From positions 1-64,000 of the forward strand of contig NZ_MPHK01000004.1 in NCBI RefSeq assembly GCF_001957135.1: a stretch of DNA of 64,000 bases. The letters are read 5' to 3'. Numbering within the stretch: position 1 is the stretch's first letter; the number at the start of each line of letters is the position of its first letter. The position numbers and the translations under genes are program-made. This document shows positions 10,888 through 22,553 of the stretch, one piece after another. This stretch comes from Shewanella sp. UCD-KL21 (GTDB lineage: Bacteria; Pseudomonadota; Gammaproteobacteria; Enterobacterales; Shewanellaceae). The notes beneath the pieces are model-generated. The model was not told the origin of the DNA, did no database searches, and saw only the letters and a list, made by a program, of their open reading frames with translations.

Positions 10888-11988
10888 TCAATCCTTTCGT
10901 GCTAATTCAGCACAAATACTCGCGACTCGTTGGGTTGCATCTAGTACAGCAACACTTCTGGCTTGATGCGCCATCTGTGAAACAACTTGTCGGTTTTCAG
11001 CAAATAGGGTTAACTTCTCAGCTAAATTATCTGCATTTAATATGGTTTGCGGTAATAAAAATGCCGCTCCCGCTTCAACTAATACTGAAGCATTTTTGGT
11101 TTGGTGATCATCCACAGCATGTGGATAAGGCACCAAGATACTGCCGCGTCCTACGGCTGCCAGCTCTGATACGGTTAATGCACCAGAACGGCAAACAACC
11201 ACATCTGCCCAGCGATAAGCTGCTTCCATATCATCGATAAACTCAGCCACATTAACGCTAGCAGTTTGACCTTTATCTTGATAAAGCGCTTTTACTTTCG
11301 CTTCATTGCCTTTGCCCACCTGATGCCAAACGGTCACCGAATGATGCAGGCTAATATGCGCCACAACAGCAGGCATAACATCGTTAAAAATTTTGGCGCC
11401 TAAACTGCCACCCACCACTAATACTTTTAAGGCTTCATCTTCAGCAAATTTGGCGCTTTGCCCTAATTCAAGCAACTCTTGACGAATAGGGTTACCGACC
11501 ACTTCCGCTTTAACTGCGGGCAAGAATGTATTGGGAAACGCACACAATACTTTGCTGGCAATCTTAGATAACAACTTATTTGTCATCCCTGGAATGGCAT
11601 TTTGCTCATGTAGCACCAGCGGAATGCCTGATAACTTCGCCGCAACCCCGCCAGGGCCACTGGCAAAGCCACCCATGCCTAAAATAACATCGGGCTTATA
11701 TTCATTAATAAAGGCTTTCGCTTGAATGATTGAACGCAAAATTTTAAAAGGCGCGGCTAATTTTCGAATAATGCCATTGCCTCGCACCCCTTTGATATCG
11801 ATAAACTCAATATCAAAGCCATGTTGAGGCACTAACCTTGCCTCCATTCTGTCGGCCGTCCCTAACCAACGAACTTGCCAACCTTTATCTGCTAACGCTT
11901 TGGCTACCGCTAATGCAGGGAACACATGTCCACCTGTACCGCCCGCCATTACCAATAATTTCGGTGCGTTGGTCATATTAGGGCTCAT
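10888..11988 (-). CDS. murG: undecaprenyl-PP-MurNAc-pentapeptide GlcNAc transferase
   Basis: GT28 glycosyltransferase on the inner face of the membrane that converts lipid I to lipid II. The N-terminal G-loop GGTGGH is at residues 16-21, the second glycine-rich loop GGSLGA near 193, and the UDP-GlcNAc-binding segment [15 protein letters not shown] near 263. Length 366 is normal. Its start overlaps the ftsW stop by four bases. Convergent DnaA-box-like sequences at 11109-11128 lie within the coding region and are probably fortuitous. Confidence 0.98.
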   Translation of the reverse strand: MSPNMTNAPKLLVMAGGTGGHVFPALAVAKALADKGWQVRWLGTADRMEARLVPQHGFDIEFIDIKGVRGNGIIRKLAAPFKILRSIIQAKAFINEYKPDVILGMGGFASGPGGVAAKLSGIPLVLHEQNAIPGMTNKLLSKIASKVLCAFPNTFLPAVKAEVVGNPIRQELLELGQSAKFAEDEALKVLVVGGSLGAKIFNDVMPAVVAHISLHHSVTVWHQVGKGNEAKVKALYQDKGQTASVNVAEFIDDMEAAYRWADVVVCRSGALTVSELAAVGRGSILVPYPHAVDDHQTKNASVLVEAGAAFLLPQTILNADNLAEKLTLFAENRQVVSQMAHQARSVAVLDATQRVASICAELARKD

Positions 11989-13205
11989 TTCTTTACTCTC
12001 CCTTGCACCGCTTGAATCAAACTTATTCGCCGTTCATGGTCGATGCGGATCAATAACATCGCTGCCGCTGTCATCACCCACAAACTACTGCCGCCATAAC
12101 TAATAAAAGGTAACGTCAAGCCTTTAGTCGGTAACATACCGATACTGGCGCCAACGTTAACGACCGTTTGGAAACAAATCCAAATACCAATGCCATAGGC
12201 TAAATAACTTTCAAACGGGCGTTGAATACTCAAACATAAATTGCCCAATCGAATGGCTCTAAATGCCACAAAAAACAATACGGTTAATACACAAACAATA
12301 CCGACAAAACCTAGTTCTTCACCAATCACGGCAAAGATAAAGTCGGTGTGCGCTTCAGGCAGGTAAGATAATTTTTGAATACTATTACCTAAACCTTGAC
12401 CGAATATGTCACCACGGCCATAAGCCATTAATGACTGAGTTAACTGATATCCGCTACCAAATGGATCTTCCCATGGGTCCAGAAACGAGGTTACCCGCCG
12501 CATCCGATAAGGCTCAAAAATAACTAAAAAGATAAATGAGCCAATACCAAAAAACATCAACACTAAAAAGTCTAAAATCCGTGCTCCAGCCAGAAATAAC
12601 AGACTGACAGTGCAGACAAACAATACCACTACGGTACCTAAATCTGGTTGCGCTAAAATCAGTAGTGCAAATAAGGTAAATACGATAATAGGCTTAATAA
12701 AGCCCCTACTGTTTTCCCTTAATTCACCATGACGACGGACTAAATACCCCGCCATGTAAACAATAAACACAAACTTTGCGATTTCAGCCACTTGAATTCG
12801 CACCGGTCCAACACTTAACCAGCGGGTTGCGCCATTAACCGTGGTTCCGACAATCAAGACTGCAACCAGCATCAGTAACACCGCCAGCACCAAATACGCG
12901 CTGTAACGTTCCCAAGTTTTCATCTCTATATTGAGTACAGCGTAAGCAATCACGCCACAACCCATTAAATACGCCACATGACGATAAATAAAATGAAACG
13001 GGTTATCTGTCAGTTTTTGCGCTTCTGGCATTGAGGCAGACATCACCATCACAAAACCAAATGCAATCAAGCCCATTACCGCAACCAATAAACTGCGGTC
13101 ATACAGGTGCTCACTGGGCCTACTCTCAGACAAGATATTAGGCCAAGGCCGCTTGAGGACTTGCTGGAACAAGCTAAGTTGCTGCTCAGCCCTCGCCATC
13201 GGCAA
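11985..13205 (-). CDS. ftsW: SEDS peptidoglycan polymerase FtsW
   Basis: Polytopic SEDS-family glycosyltransferase that works with FtsI in septal peptidoglycan synthesis. The 406-residue product has about ten hydrophobic segments and family signatures such as QPDLGTVVVLF, the HTDFIFAVIGEELGF loop and the C-terminal LPFISYGGSSLW. An N-terminal hydrophilic stretch of about 40 residues precedes the first membrane segment. It overlaps murD by 20 bp and murG by 4 bp. Confidence 0.98.
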   Translation of the reverse strand: MPMARAEQQLSLFQQVLKRPWPNILSESRPSEHLYDRSLLVAVMGLIAFGFVMVMSASMPEAQKLTDNPFHFIYRHVAYLMGCGVIAYAVLNIEMKTWERYSAYLVLAVLLMLVAVLIVGTTVNGATRWLSVGPVRIQVAEIAKFVFIVYMAGYLVRRHGELRENSRGFIKPIIVFTLFALLILAQPDLGTVVVLFVCTVSLLFLAGARILDFLVLMFFGIGSFIFLVIFEPYRMRRVTSFLDPWEDPFGSGYQLTQSLMAYGRGDIFGQGLGNSIQKLSYLPEAHTDFIFAVIGEELGFVGIVCVLTVLFFVAFRAIRLGNLCLSIQRPFESYLAYGIGIWICFQTVVNVGASIGMLPTKGLTLPFISYGGSSLWVMTAAAMLLIRIDHERRISLIQAVQGRVKK

Positions 13206-14511
13206 TTTGCTCCACTAATTGCTTAAAGTCATTGCCGCGTTCCATAAAGTTTTTGTACATATCAGTACTGGCACAAGCTGGTGACAACAATACGATATCG
13301 CCTGAGAATGTTATCTCTACTGCTTTATTAACCGCTGCAGCAAGATCGCTGACCTGAATACTATCAGCCTTTAAAGCTGCGATTTTTGCACCATCTTTAC
13401 CAAAGGTAATTAATTGAGTAACGTTATTAAGCGACTCGGTCAACTCTTTAAAGTCTGAGCCTTTACCGTCTCCGCCAGCAATCAGCACTAAGTCGCCTAA
13501 GTGATCACTTAAGCCATTTAATGCCGCTACAGTTGCACCAATATTAGTCGCCTTAGAGTCATTGATATAGGTAACGCCTTGCTTAATACCTGCCATTTCA
13601 CAACGATGCTCAAGACCTTTGAAGTTGCTAGCAATCTCAGTCATAAACTCTTTATCAATACCGCAGGCATCGGTTAATGCCATAGCGGCAAGTAAATTGG
13701 CGTGATTATGGCTACCGATTAAACTGACTTCATGTAGATTCATGATTTCACTTTCGCCATGGAAAATCTTGCCGTCAGCAATCCCCCAAGCATCTCCTTC
13801 AGGTACACCTAAACCAAAGGTATTTTGGTTTGTTGGCTCATCAGGAAATGTCAGTGGATCATCACGATTAAACATCACAAACCGGCTTTGTGGATATAAG
13901 CGTAACTTGGCTTCTCTATAAGCATGCAGATCATGATATCTATCCATATGATCTTCACTAATATTGAGGCAGGTTGCCGCCACACAATTTAAGCTAAAAG
14001 TGGTTTCCAGCTGAAAGCTAGATAGCTCCAATACAAAAATATCCGCATCGCTTGCCAGTAAATCTAATACTGGAATCCCAATATTGCCGCCAACAGCCAC
14101 CTTTTTTCCGGCTGCTTTCAATATGTCGTAAACCAAGGTCGTCACCGTGGTTTTACCGTTTGAGCCAGTAATCGCTACCACGCAAGGTGACTTTTCAGCA
14201 ACCGCGCGAGCAAACAGCTCCACATCGCCAATCACTTCAATGCCCATATCTATCACCGCACGAATTTCCGGCGTATCAAGAGGGATACCGGGGCTAACAA
14301 TAATTTGCTGCGCCTGCACTAAAGAGCGGCACATAAAGCCACCAGTGATTAACTCAACTTCCGGAAATTCTGTTGCCAGCGTTTCGCTTCCAGGCGGCGT
14401 TCGTCGGCTATCCATCACCAATGGGGTAATACCTTGGGACATGAGGTAGCGCACAACAGAAATACCTGTTGCGCCTAATCCCAATACAATGTGCGAATAG
14501 CATGTTTGCAT
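13186..14511 (-). CDS. murD: UDP-N-acetylmuramoylalanine--D-glutamate ligase
   Basis: Adds D-Glu to UDP-MurNAc-L-Ala in the cytoplasm. The 441-residue protein shows the N-terminal nucleotide fold GLGATGISVV (11-20), the ATP-binding loop GSNGKTT (116-122), the central Mur ligase motif NISEDHMDRY, and the C-terminal segment LLSPACASTDMY. It follows mraY by 9 bp and overlaps ftsW. Confidence 0.98.
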   Translation of the reverse strand: MQTCYSHIVLGLGATGISVVRYLMSQGITPLVMDSRRTPPGSETLATEFPEVELITGGFMCRSLVQAQQIIVSPGIPLDTPEIRAVIDMGIEVIGDVELFARAVAEKSPCVVAITGSNGKTTVTTLVYDILKAAGKKVAVGGNIGIPVLDLLASDADIFVLELSSFQLETTFSLNCVAATCLNISEDHMDRYHDLHAYREAKLRLYPQSRFVMFNRDDPLTFPDEPTNQNTFGLGVPEGDAWGIADGKIFHGESEIMNLHEVSLIGSHNHANLLAAMALTDACGIDKEFMTEIASNFKGLEHRCEMAGIKQGVTYINDSKATNIGATVAALNGLSDHLGDLVLIAGGDGKGSDFKELTESLNNVTQLITFGKDGAKIAALKADSIQVSDLAAAVNKAVEITFSGDIVLLSPACASTDMYKNFMERGNDFKQLVEQIADGEG

Positions 14512-14520
14512 GACTAATAA

Positions 14521-15603
14521 CTACCTTAACTTAAGCGTTGCCAGCCCTAGCATGACTAGGAATAATGAAATAATCCAAAAGCGCACAATCACTCTTGGCT
14601 CCGGCCAACCTTTTAATTCGTAATGATGGTGAATAGGCGCCATTCTAAAAATACGCTGACCGCGCAATTTATACGAACTCACCTGTAAAATCACCGACAC
14701 CGTTTCCATCACAAAAACGCCGCCCATAATGACTAATAGCACTTCTTGGCGCACTAATACTGCAATTGCGCCTAGCCCTGCACCTAATGCTAATGAGCCT
14801 ACATCGCCCATAAACACTTGCGCTGGATAAGTGTTAAACCATAAAAATCCTAAACCAGCCCCGACTATCGCGGTACATACAATCACCAGTTCACCAGCAT
14901 CTGGTAAGTGCGGAATATGTAAATAATCAGCAAACTGTGCATGACCTGATAAATAGGCAATCAATGCAAATGCAGCTGCGACCATTACCGTTGGCATGAT
15001 AGCTAAACCATCAAGACCATCGGTTAAGTTAACCGCATTACTGGCGCCGACTATGGTGAAGTACGCAAGCACGATATAAAGCAGTCCGAGTTGCGGCATC
15101 ACATCTTTAAAAAATGGCACCACGAGCTGGGTTTCCCCCAGCAGCGTTGCTGAGCTATATAAATAGATGGCTACTGCTAATGCAGCTATGGATTGCGATG
15201 CATATTTCCAGCGTGCAATCAGACCTTTAGAGTCTTTTTTTACCACTTTCAAATAATCATCTAAAAACCCAATTGCGCCAAAAGTCCCTAATACAAATAG
15301 CATGACGATGACATACCGATTAGATAAATCACCCCATAATAAAACACTGACAAATATGCCTGCCAAGATCAGTAAACCACCCATTGTCGGGGTGCCACGC
15401 TTACTAAAATGTGACTCTGGGCCGTCATTTCTGACCACTTGGCCAATTTGTAATAACTGCAAACGTTCAATCAATTTAGGGCCAAACCACAAGCTAAAAA
15501 CAAGCCCTGTCATTAAACCTAAGATCGCTCTAAACGTTACATATGAAAAAACATTAAACCCGCTATAAAATTGGGTTAAATACTCAGCTAAATAAGCCAG
15601 CAT
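14521..15603 (-). CDS. mraY: phospho-MurNAc-pentapeptide transferase
   Basis: Integral membrane enzyme that transfers phospho-MurNAc-pentapeptide to undecaprenyl phosphate, forming lipid I. The 360-residue product has about ten membrane segments and the family motifs: [12 protein letters not shown] (Asp-Asp pair), [22 protein letters not shown] and the [11 protein letters not shown] histidine loop. It begins directly at the murF stop (no spacer). Confidence 0.98.
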   Translation of the reverse strand: MLAYLAEYLTQFYSGFNVFSYVTFRAILGLMTGLVFSLWFGPKLIERLQLLQIGQVVRNDGPESHFSKRGTPTMGGLLILAGIFVSVLLWGDLSNRYVIVMLFVLGTFGAIGFLDDYLKVVKKDSKGLIARWKYASQSIAALAVAIYLYSSATLLGETQLVVPFFKDVMPQLGLLYIVLAYFTIVGASNAVNLTDGLDGLAIMPTVMVAAAFALIAYLSGHAQFADYLHIPHLPDAGELVIVCTAIVGAGLGFLWFNTYPAQVFMGDVGSLALGAGLGAIAVLVRQEVLLVIMGGVFVMETVSVILQVSSYKLRGQRIFRMAPIHHHYELKGWPEPRVIVRFWIISLFLVMLGLATLKLR

Positions 15604-16977
15604 CTACACAAACTCCCCACGCCCATTGGCATCCAACAACACTTCGACTACAGTTTCCATTGCTGCGCTTCGTGAACCTTTAACTAAAATAGTTACCTCA
15701 CCCGGTAACTGATTTACTTTTTTAATCATTGCCTGCGCGACGGCTTTTGAATCACTATAGTGTTCAGAACCAAAGGCTTTACTGGTTTCAGCGCTTAGCT
15801 GTCCGCAACAAAACAAGGCATCAATACCCGCTGATTTGGCTTGTTGACCGACCTCGGCATGCAAAAGGGCGCTATTGTCACCCAATTCACCCAAATCTCC
15901 CAGCACTAAACATCGAAAACCTCGAGTTTGTTTTAACCAGTTAATCGCAGCGTCTACTGATGTTGGGTTGGCATTGTAACTATCATCAACCAGTAAAATG
16001 CGCCCCAACCTGTGTGGCACCATGCGCCCTTTTACTGGCGTTAGGCTTGAAAGCCCGCTAATAATCTCTTCGATGGCAATGCCTAAAGCACTACAAATAG
16101 CGCTGGCAGCCAAAGCATTGCTGACCTGATGTTCACCTGCTAACGGAAGCTGCACAAAATGGGACTGGCCAGACATTTCTAAATTGAAGGCATAACAACC
16201 ACTTGCATCAGCTTCAAGGGCTAATGCTTTAATATCTGCGTCTGTGGTGGCGACTTTGGAAAAACGCAGCTGCTTAAATGCTGCTGATTTTTGCGCCATA
16301 AACTCAGCAAAGTCATCATCGGCGTTGATAATGGCGGTGCCGTCTTTACTTAAGTGGTTAAAAATTTCCGCTTTAGCCTGCGCCACACCTTCAATTGAAC
16401 CAAAACCCTCTAGATGTGCATGGCCGATATTATTTACTAGCGCCACCTGAGGCGTCACCAAAGATGAAGTATAATTAATCTCGCCTTGATGATTGGCGCC
16501 CAGCTCAAATACCCCGAACTCATGCTCTTGAGTTAATCGCAATAACGTTAACGGTACCCCGATTTCATTATTAAAATTACCGGCGGTATAAAGCACGCTA
16601 TGGTGCTGGCTCAAAATAGCCGCCACCATTTCTTTTACTGTGGTTTTGCCATTTGAGCCAGTTAAAGCGATGGCTTTAGGGTTGACTGTCGCGCGCACTA
16701 ATGCGCCGATTTCACCCATGGCTTTTTGACTATTGCCCACTAAAATTTGCGGAATATCTAGCTCAAGTTGGCGTTCAACCAATAAGGCTTTCGCGCCATT
16801 ATCAATGGCGGTTTGTGCAAAATTATGACCATCAAAACGTAAGCCTTTTAACGCCACAAACAAGCTATTAGCTTGCATCGCTCGACTATCACTGCTGACA
16901 TGGTCAACACAAATATCATCGCCCACAAGTTTGCCATTAAGGGTTTGCGCAAGCTGTGAAAGCATCAGGGCAATCAT
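15604..16977 (-). CDS. murF: UDP-MurNAc-tripeptide--D-alanyl-D-alanine ligase
   Basis: Adds the D-Ala-D-Ala dipeptide to complete the UDP-MurNAc-pentapeptide. The 457-residue protein has the N-terminal MurF domain ([18 protein letters not shown]), ATP loop GSNGKTT (107-113), the motif [13 protein letters not shown] and the C-terminal [11 protein letters not shown]. It overlaps murE by four bases. The D-Ala-D-Ala supplier Ddl is not encoded in this cluster and must come from elsewhere. Confidence 0.98.
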   Translation of the reverse strand: MIALMLSQLAQTLNGKLVGDDICVDHVSSDSRAMQANSLFVALKGLRFDGHNFAQTAIDNGAKALLVERQLELDIPQILVGNSQKAMGEIGALVRATVNPKAIALTGSNGKTTVKEMVAAILSQHHSVLYTAGNFNNEIGVPLTLLRLTQEHEFGVFELGANHQGEINYTSSLVTPQVALVNNIGHAHLEGFGSIEGVAQAKAEIFNHLSKDGTAIINADDDFAEFMAQKSAAFKQLRFSKVATTDADIKALALEADASGCYAFNLEMSGQSHFVQLPLAGEHQVSNALAASAICSALGIAIEEIISGLSSLTPVKGRMVPHRLGRILLVDDSYNANPTSVDAAINWLKQTRGFRCLVLGDLGELGDNSALLHAEVGQQAKSAGIDALFCCGQLSAETSKAFGSEHYSDSKAVAQAMIKKVNQLPGEVTILVKGSRSAAMETVVEVLLDANGRGEFV

Positions 16978-18512
16978 AAGCGCTCCTTTAATGCTGTGTT
17001 AGACCTTGGCTGAGTGAGTTCGATAGCCAGTGCTCTTTCATCATATTCAGTTCTGATACCATTGGCCTCTTGATAGGTTTCATGGCCTTTACCTGCAAGC
17101 AACACGATATCGCCTGTTTGAGCCAGTGAAGCTACGGTGTTAATGGCTTTAATGCGATCGACTTGTGTGAGTGTGAGTGCGCGCTCAGGAAATGCCAACC
17201 CCGCTAATACATCCTCAATAATGGCCGCAGGATCTTCACTACGGGCATTGTCACTGGTGATCATCACGGTATCGGCAAACTGCTCAGCCGCTTGGGCCAT
17301 TAAAGGCCGCTTGCCTTTATCTCTATCACCGCCACAACCAAAGACACACCAAAGCTTGCCTTTACAATGTATCCGCAGCGCTTTTAACGCTTGCTCGATA
17401 GCATCTGGAGTATGGGCGTAATCAACCACTAAGGTGGGCCCGTTGGGCTGATTAAAGCGCTCCATGCGACCAGCAACTGGCGTTAATAATGGCACTAAAT
17501 CAAGTAACTCTTGCATATCATAACCTTGTAAATACAGGCCACTTAGGGCCGCCACAAGATTTGCTAAGTTAAAGTCACCCAATAAAGGCGAAACAATGCG
17601 TCCGCGTAGTGCTAAAGTCGTTTTTTGGCCGCTGTTAATATCCAGATGCGGGTAAACAAAATCACACTGCACGCCAGCATCATTAAACTGCATATTGTCA
17701 GTATAAAATTGCGCTTTAGTATTTGCGCTAATGCTAAAGCCATAGAACGAATCATTTGCCAGTTCATCGAACCATTGCTGACCAACGCCATCATCAAGGT
17801 TAATCAAACCATGTTTGACACAAGGAAAGGTAAACAGACGCTTTTTAGCTGCGCCATAGGCATCCATATCACCATGGTAATCAAGGTGATCACGGCTTAA
17901 ATTAGTAAAAATGGCCGTATCAAAAGGCACAGCTTCCACTCGGCCTTGCACTAAACCATGACTGGAGACCTCAATGGCGCACACATTTACCTGTTCGGCT
18001 TGAAATTGATGTAATTGCCGGATCAAAGTAATTGCATCAGCAGTGGTATTGCCACTATCGATTAATTGACCCCAAACGCCATTGCCCAATGTACCCATGA
18101 CTGCAGCTTTTTGCTGTTTAAGTGATACCAATTGCGCAATCAGTTGACTAACGGAAGTTTTACCATTAGTCCCGGTAACCCCAATAATCGCCATTGATGA
18201 ATGATTAACCGGATACAACTGCGCTGCAACAGCTGAAAGCTGCCGAGTTAATTGAAAAAACGATATCAGCACTGCGCCATTATCTTGGTATTTTACTTGA
18301 CCATGTTCATCAGGATTATCAGTATGAATTAACGCACCCACGGCGCCATTTTCAATGGCTTTAGTGATAAATTTACGGCCATCAACCTTGTGGCCTGGCA
18401 AGGCGACAAATAAACCACCTTGGGATACTTGGCGGCTATCAAGGCTCAGCGTATCAACAGACTCAACACCAGCATAATGAAACCAGGGGGCTAATAAATC
18501 ACTAAGCAGCAT
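16974..18512 (-). CDS. murE: UDP-MurNAc-dipeptide--meso-diaminopimelate ligase
   Basis: Adds meso-diaminopimelate to UDP-MurNAc-L-Ala-D-Glu. The 512-residue protein has the ATP loop GTNGKTS (114-120), the carbamylated-lysine/Mur motif [12 protein letters not shown] and the C-terminal [12 protein letters not shown]. The substrate-recognition motif, DNPR in most DAP-adding MurE enzymes, reads DNAR here ([10 protein letters not shown]), so the Asp, Asn and Arg are kept but the proline is lost. Gram-negative context still makes DAP the expected substrate. It overlaps ftsI and murF. Confidence 0.97.
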   Translation of the reverse strand: MLLSDLLAPWFHYAGVESVDTLSLDSRQVSQGGLFVALPGHKVDGRKFITKAIENGAVGALIHTDNPDEHGQVKYQDNGAVLISFFQLTRQLSAVAAQLYPVNHSSMAIIGVTGTNGKTSVSQLIAQLVSLKQQKAAVMGTLGNGVWGQLIDSGNTTADAITLIRQLHQFQAEQVNVCAIEVSSHGLVQGRVEAVPFDTAIFTNLSRDHLDYHGDMDAYGAAKKRLFTFPCVKHGLINLDDGVGQQWFDELANDSFYGFSISANTKAQFYTDNMQFNDAGVQCDFVYPHLDINSGQKTTLALRGRIVSPLLGDFNLANLVAALSGLYLQGYDMQELLDLVPLLTPVAGRMERFNQPNGPTLVVDYAHTPDAIEQALKALRIHCKGKLWCVFGCGGDRDKGKRPLMAQAAEQFADTVMITSDNARSEDPAAIIEDVLAGLAFPERALTLTQVDRIKAINTVASLAQTGDIVLLAGKGHETYQEANGIRTEYDERALAIELTQPRSNTALKERL

Positions 18513-20248
18513 TATTCAGCCCTCTTAGCAATGGCGGCCAATTTAACTTTTTCTTGTTCATTTAATGGTTCTACATTCAGCATCTGTAACGCACCAGACA
18601 TAATTTTTGCAAATACGGGGCCTGCCACATCACCACCGTGATAACGGTCGCCTTTGGGTTCATTAACCACAATAGAAATAGCTAAACGAGGATTATGCAC
18701 TGGCGCAACCCCGGCAAACAGTGCGACATAATCATCACCGTAACCACCGGCTACAGACTTACGACTGGTACCGGTTTTACCCGCAATAGGATAACCATCA
18801 ATATGGGCTTTGGTGGCGGTGCCGCCACGTTCTGTTACCCCTAGCATCATTTCCATGACATCTTGGGCCACTTGCTGTGAAATAACTTGTTCGCCTTTAG
18901 GTGCTTGTTTTAGCTTTAAAATCGATACGGGATACAAAACGCCGCCGCTGCCTAAAGTGGCATACATTCTGGCGAGTTGCAGTGGAGTCGCGGTTAAACC
19001 ATAGCCATAGGATAAGGTCGCACGTTCAAAATCAGACCAACGACGACGATCATGGATAAGGCCGGCGCTTTCACCTGCTAAGTTAATTCCTGAATAATTA
19101 CCCAAGCCCATTGACTGGTAAGTGCCCAATAGCTCTTGCACAGGCATCGACAATGAGACTTTACTGATCCCCACGTTACTGGACTTAACCAAGATTTTAT
19201 CTAAGGTCATATTGCCGTAATTCACCGTATCACGCACTTGACGGCCACCGACTCGCATCCAGCCTGGTGAGGTGTTAATCATATCATCACGTTCAACAGT
19301 GCCTGCTTGCAGCGCTGCGGCAACCACAAATGGTTTAACGGTTGAACCCGGCTCAAAGGTATCGGTTAAGGCGCGGTTGCGCATGCGGTGAGATTGTAAG
19401 TTTTCTCGAGAATTGGGGTTATATGACGGCGTATTCACCATCGCCAGCACTTCGCCAGTGTGTACATCAAGTACCACCACTGAGCCTGAAGTAGCTTGGT
19501 TTATTTCTGTGGCGCGTTTTAACTCGCGATAAGCTAGCTGCTGAATGCGTTGATCGATACTCAAGACTAAATCATTTGAGCTCTCGCCTTCTTCCACCAT
19601 ATCTAACCGCTGTACTACTTTACCATCGCGGGATTTACGGACTTTTTGTTTTGAAGGGGTGCCAGTAAGCCAGCTATCGTAAGCACTTTCGATGCCTTCA
19701 ATGCCAACATCATCAATATTAGTTAGACCCACTAGCTGGGCGGCAGTTTCACCTGCGGGATAATAGCGGCGTGATTCAGACTTTAAATAGATGCCAGCAA
19801 TTTTCAGCTGCTTGATATATTCCGCAACCGCTGGAGTCACTTGACGTTTAAGGTAAATAAAGCGCCTTTTAGGGTCGCGCTGCACCTTGCTAACAATCTT
19901 ATCAACGGGCTCATGTAAAATATCGGCCAGCGCTTTCCAGCGGCGCATATCTTGAAAGGCATCTTCATCATGGGATATTTTAGGATCAGCCCACACAGCT
20001 CGTACTGGTACACTCACTGCCAGCATTTCACCGTTTCTGTCGGTGATTAGGCCGCGCTGCACTTGATTACTGGTGGTGCGTAAGGTGCGCATGTCACTTT
20101 CGTGACGTAGTTTTTCAGGCTCAATAATTTGAATATAGGCGGCGCGGGCAATTAACGCAGTAAACAGCAGCAGCACAAAACCCACCACAACGAATAGTCG
20201 CCATGGGATCAGTTCAGGGTTTAATTTACGTTTTGCTTGTCTGCTCAT
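18512..20248 (-). CDS. ftsI: peptidoglycan D,D-transpeptidase FtsI (PBP3)
   Basis: Septum-specific class B penicillin-binding protein. One membrane helix near residues 17-36 ([19 protein letters not shown]) is followed by the pedestal domain ([17 protein letters not shown]) and the transpeptidase domain. The three active-site motifs are present: Ser302 in STVKPF, SSN (near 360) and KTGTS (near 494). Length 578 is close to the E. coli enzyme (588). The gene overlaps murE by one base and follows ftsL by 10 bp. Confidence 0.98.
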   Translation of the reverse strand: MSRQAKRKLNPELIPWRLFVVVGFVLLLFTALIARAAYIQIIEPEKLRHESDMRTLRTTSNQVQRGLITDRNGEMLAVSVPVRAVWADPKISHDEDAFQDMRRWKALADILHEPVDKIVSKVQRDPKRRFIYLKRQVTPAVAEYIKQLKIAGIYLKSESRRYYPAGETAAQLVGLTNIDDVGIEGIESAYDSWLTGTPSKQKVRKSRDGKVVQRLDMVEEGESSNDLVLSIDQRIQQLAYRELKRATEINQATSGSVVVLDVHTGEVLAMVNTPSYNPNSRENLQSHRMRNRALTDTFEPGSTVKPFVVAAALQAGTVERDDMINTSPGWMRVGGRQVRDTVNYGNMTLDKILVKSSNVGISKVSLSMPVQELLGTYQSMGLGNYSGINLAGESAGLIHDRRRWSDFERATLSYGYGLTATPLQLARMYATLGSGGVLYPVSILKLKQAPKGEQVISQQVAQDVMEMMLGVTERGGTATKAHIDGYPIAGKTGTSRKSVAGGYGDDYVALFAGVAPVHNPRLAISIVVNEPKGDRYHGGDVAGPVFAKIMSGALQMLNVEPLNEQEKVKLAAIAKRAE

Positions 20249-20258
20249 TATTCCTTTC

Positions 20259-20573
20259 TCATTGCAGCCTTATCACCACTTCTTCTTTAGGTAGTGGTCG
20301 CACCATTTTTAAATCTTTAGTGGCGCTCCTTGTCACTCGACTGTGTTCCGACTTAGATTGCTCTTCCAGTAACAAGTTGCGCCATTCAATGTCTAAGCGG
20401 TCACGTTCTTGTAGTAGCTGATCTAATTGCGAGGTCTGTTTTCGGGTCGCATAGCTGGTATACACCACACTCATCGCATTGCCGATTACAATTAGCGTCA
20501 GCAATAATATCCACTTGTGCTGCCAAATATCGGCTAACACTATGCGGGATAAATTGATTGATGACTGCGCCAA
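20259..20573 (-). CDS. ftsL: cell division protein FtsL
   Basis: Small bitopic divisome protein (104 residues) that forms a complex with FtsB and FtsQ. One membrane segment (WILLLTLIVIGNAMSVVYT, about 21-39) is followed by a periplasmic coiled coil (QTSQLDQLLQERDRLDIEW). Identification rests on this architecture plus the fixed position between rsmH and ftsI. The start is TTG at 20573 with GAGG five bases upstream. Confidence 0.94.
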   Translation of the reverse strand: MAQSSINLSRIVLADIWQHKWILLLTLIVIGNAMSVVYTSYATRKQTSQLDQLLQERDRLDIEWRNLLLEEQSKSEHSRVTRSATKDLKMVRPLPKEEVVIRLQ

Positions 20574-20587
20574 TATAACCTCAGTAA

Positions 20588-21529
20588 TTAATATTCAAGT
20601 CGCTGCGCAACGCGCAACACCGAGCTTCTTGCTCGTGGATTTTGTTCAATTTCAATATCAGAAGGCTTCATTGCCTTACCAATGGCTTTTAACTTTTTAG
20701 ATTTATTGATTTCAGCTTCAGTGATGGGTAACCCATGAGGTACGCTTTCACCTTGGCTATGGCGACGAATAAAGCGTTTCACCATACGATCTTCTAATGA
20801 ATGAAAGCTAATCACCGATAAACGCCCTTCTGGCGCTAACACAGACACAGCGCCTTCAAGGGCTTGATCAATTTGCTTTAATTCACTATTGATATAAATT
20901 CTTATCGCTTGGAAAACACGCGTCGCTGGATGCTTATTACGCTCTTTATTTTTAGTAATACGGGCAATAAGGTCGGCTAAATCTTTGGTTCTTAAAAAAG
21001 GTTTTTCATCTCGATCCGCTGCAATACAGCGGGCTATGTGACGTGAGTTTTTCTCTTCGCCATAGGTTTTAAATACCCAAGCCATATCTTCAATTTCAGC
21101 CTTAGCTAACCACTGCGCAGCCGTTTGACCTTGGCTATTATCCATACGCATATCCAGCGGGCCATCACGTAAAAAGCTAAAGCCACGCTCGGCATCATCT
21201 AACTGCGGCGATGACACCCCTAAATCCAACAGCACGCCATTGATTTTGCCTTTCAAGCCTAACTCGGTAACGTATTCAGCCAACTGGCCGAAACCACCAT
21301 GAACGATTTGAAAACGGGAATCATCGGCAAATTGCTTTGCGGCTTCAATGGCTTGTGGGTCTCTATCAATGGCAATCAAGCGGCCGTTTTCACCGAGCTG
21401 ACTCAGCACATGCCTTGAATGACCACCACGACCAAAGGTGCCATCAATATAGATGCCATCCGCTTGGATATTTAAACCATCAACGGTTTCTTGCAGTAGT
21501 ACAGATAAATGGGCAAATTCTTGGCTCAT
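20588..21529 (-). CDS. rsmH: 16S rRNA (cytosine1402-N4)-methyltransferase
   Basis: SAM-dependent methyltransferase modifying C1402 in the ribosomal P site, formerly MraW. The 313-residue product has the SAM-binding motif [12 protein letters not shown] (about 28-39), [20 protein letters not shown] and the C-terminal [13 protein letters not shown]. It is the second gene of the dcw cluster, 22 bp after mraZ. Confidence 0.98.
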   Translation of the reverse strand: MSQEFAHLSVLLQETVDGLNIQADGIYIDGTFGRGGHSRHVLSQLGENGRLIAIDRDPQAIEAAKQFADDSRFQIVHGGFGQLAEYVTELGLKGKINGVLLDLGVSSPQLDDAERGFSFLRDGPLDMRMDNSQGQTAAQWLAKAEIEDMAWVFKTYGEEKNSRHIARCIAADRDEKPFLRTKDLADLIARITKNKERNKHPATRVFQAIRIYINSELKQIDQALEGAVSVLAPEGRLSVISFHSLEDRMVKRFIRRHSQGESVPHGLPITEAEINKSKKLKAIGKAMKPSDIEIEQNPRARSSVLRVAQRLEY

Positions 21530-21551
21530 CAGACTCTTCTTAATTAATTGT

Positions 21552-22016
21552 TTATAATGAAAAATTAGCTAATCTTTCATGGCTAGTAAGATCTGCAGCT
21601 TGAATTTGCTGATGACTTTCGTCCATCTGCAACTGCCAAGCAGCTTCATCCCACAACTCAAACTTATTCAGTAAACCCACCAGCATGGTTTTCTTTTGCA
21701 GGCTGGCAAATTGTCTTAATGCGGGGGGAACGAGCGCACGTCCATTACCATCTAACTCACATTCATGAGCGTGGCCTAATAATCTTCGTTTCATGGATCG
21801 TTCAATGTGATTGGTGTCTGACAGTTGCAATAGTTTTGCTTCTATCAGTTCCCATTCATGGATTGGATAAATCAATAAACAAGCTGATTGGATATCAACG
21901 GTGATGACGACAATGCCACTGTGCTCGACGCGTAAGGATTCTCGGTATCGCATTGGAATAGCGATCCGTCCTTTTGCATCCATATTTATCGCACTAGCAC
22001 CCCGAAACACGATCAT
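21552..22016 (-). CDS. mraZ: transcriptional regulator MraZ
   Basis: First gene of the dcw cluster; a double AbrB/SpoVT-like (MraZ fold) DNA-binding protein that in E. coli represses its own promoter. The 154-residue protein has two repeats with the family core motifs [13 protein letters not shown] (about 13-25) and [14 protein letters not shown] (about 88-101). The ATG at 22016 has AGGGA close upstream. Three direct repeats that match the E. coli MraZ site lie 27-51 bp upstream. Confidence 0.97.
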   Translation of the reverse strand: MIVFRGASAINMDAKGRIAIPMRYRESLRVEHSGIVVITVDIQSACLLIYPIHEWELIEAKLLQLSDTNHIERSMKRRLLGHAHECELDGNGRALVPPALRQFASLQKKTMLVGLLNKFELWDEAAWQLQMDESHQQIQAADLTSHERLANFSL

Positions 22017-22042
22017 TAATCCCTATGATTTGTTATTAAAAT

Positions 22043-22067
22043 TCCCACAAAAAACCACAATTCCCCA
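22043..22067 (-). promoter_or_regulatory. mraZ: MraZ-binding direct repeats
   Basis: On the reverse strand TGGGG, TGGTT and TGGGA occur with an exact 10-bp period (22063-22067, 22053-22057, 22043-22047). E. coli MraZ binds TGGGN repeats with 5-bp gaps, the same layout. The middle copy deviates at its third base. The repeats lie just downstream of the predicted start point, a position suited to repression. Confidence 0.75.
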
Positions 22068-22076
22068 CAACCCTTA

Positions 22077-22106
22077 AGTTTAGGGACACAACACAAGTAT
22101 TGTCAA
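22077..22106 (-). promoter_or_regulatory. dcw cluster promoter Pmra
   Basis: A perfect TTGACA -35 (22101-22106) and a TAAACT -10 (22077-22082) are spaced by 18 bp on the reverse strand, directly upstream of the MraZ repeats. This is the only strong sigma-70 promoter recognised for the division cluster. Confidence 0.7.
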
Positions 22107-22428
22107 GGGATAGAAGATTAATTAAATCCAGTTCTGAAGCGGGTTCGCAGCAAATTTGATTTAATTTGTTCTAGGTGGAGGAAAGTGGATTTTATGGGGC
22201 TAAATGAACGAAACCATACACATAACAACGACTCTAGCGGGGTAAAATGTGGCGAAAATGTACTAAAAATTGACCATTATCATCTTAAAATGACAATGAC
22301 CACGCTATCAAAGTTATATTTGTATAATAAATATTCACTCACAATGTGAGAAAAACCAGTTCAACAAATTGTCTTGCAGCCTTGGCGTTTTTAAATCTAA
22401 GCACATAGCAAACTTTTAATTTGCCTTT

Positions 22429-22466
22429 ACGCTAAAACATCCTCAAACAAGGATGACTGCTAGCGT
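22429..22466 (+). other. nested inverted repeat upstream of a small gene
   Basis: Two nested stems are visible: ACGCTA (22429-22434) with TAGCGT (22461-22466), and inside them CATCCT (22438-22443) with AGGATG (22450-22455) around a 6-nt loop. No T-run follows, so it is not a standard terminator. It ends about 90 bp before the small gene at 22554 and may be a leader RNA structure or an operator. The rest of 22107-22553 shows AT-rich DNA with no gene. Confidence 0.4.
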
Positions 22467-22553
22467 CTTATATTTAAAACCATTAGCCGCTTAATTTATA
22501 ATCAAAACGGCCGATAACAAGATATACTCAATACAGCATCAAAGGAGGTAATC

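Noticed and set aside
11109..11128. Convergent DnaA-box-like pair (TCATCCACA and TGTGGATAA)
   Set aside because: It lies inside murG coding sequence where the bases are explained by codons; one copy deviates from the consensus.
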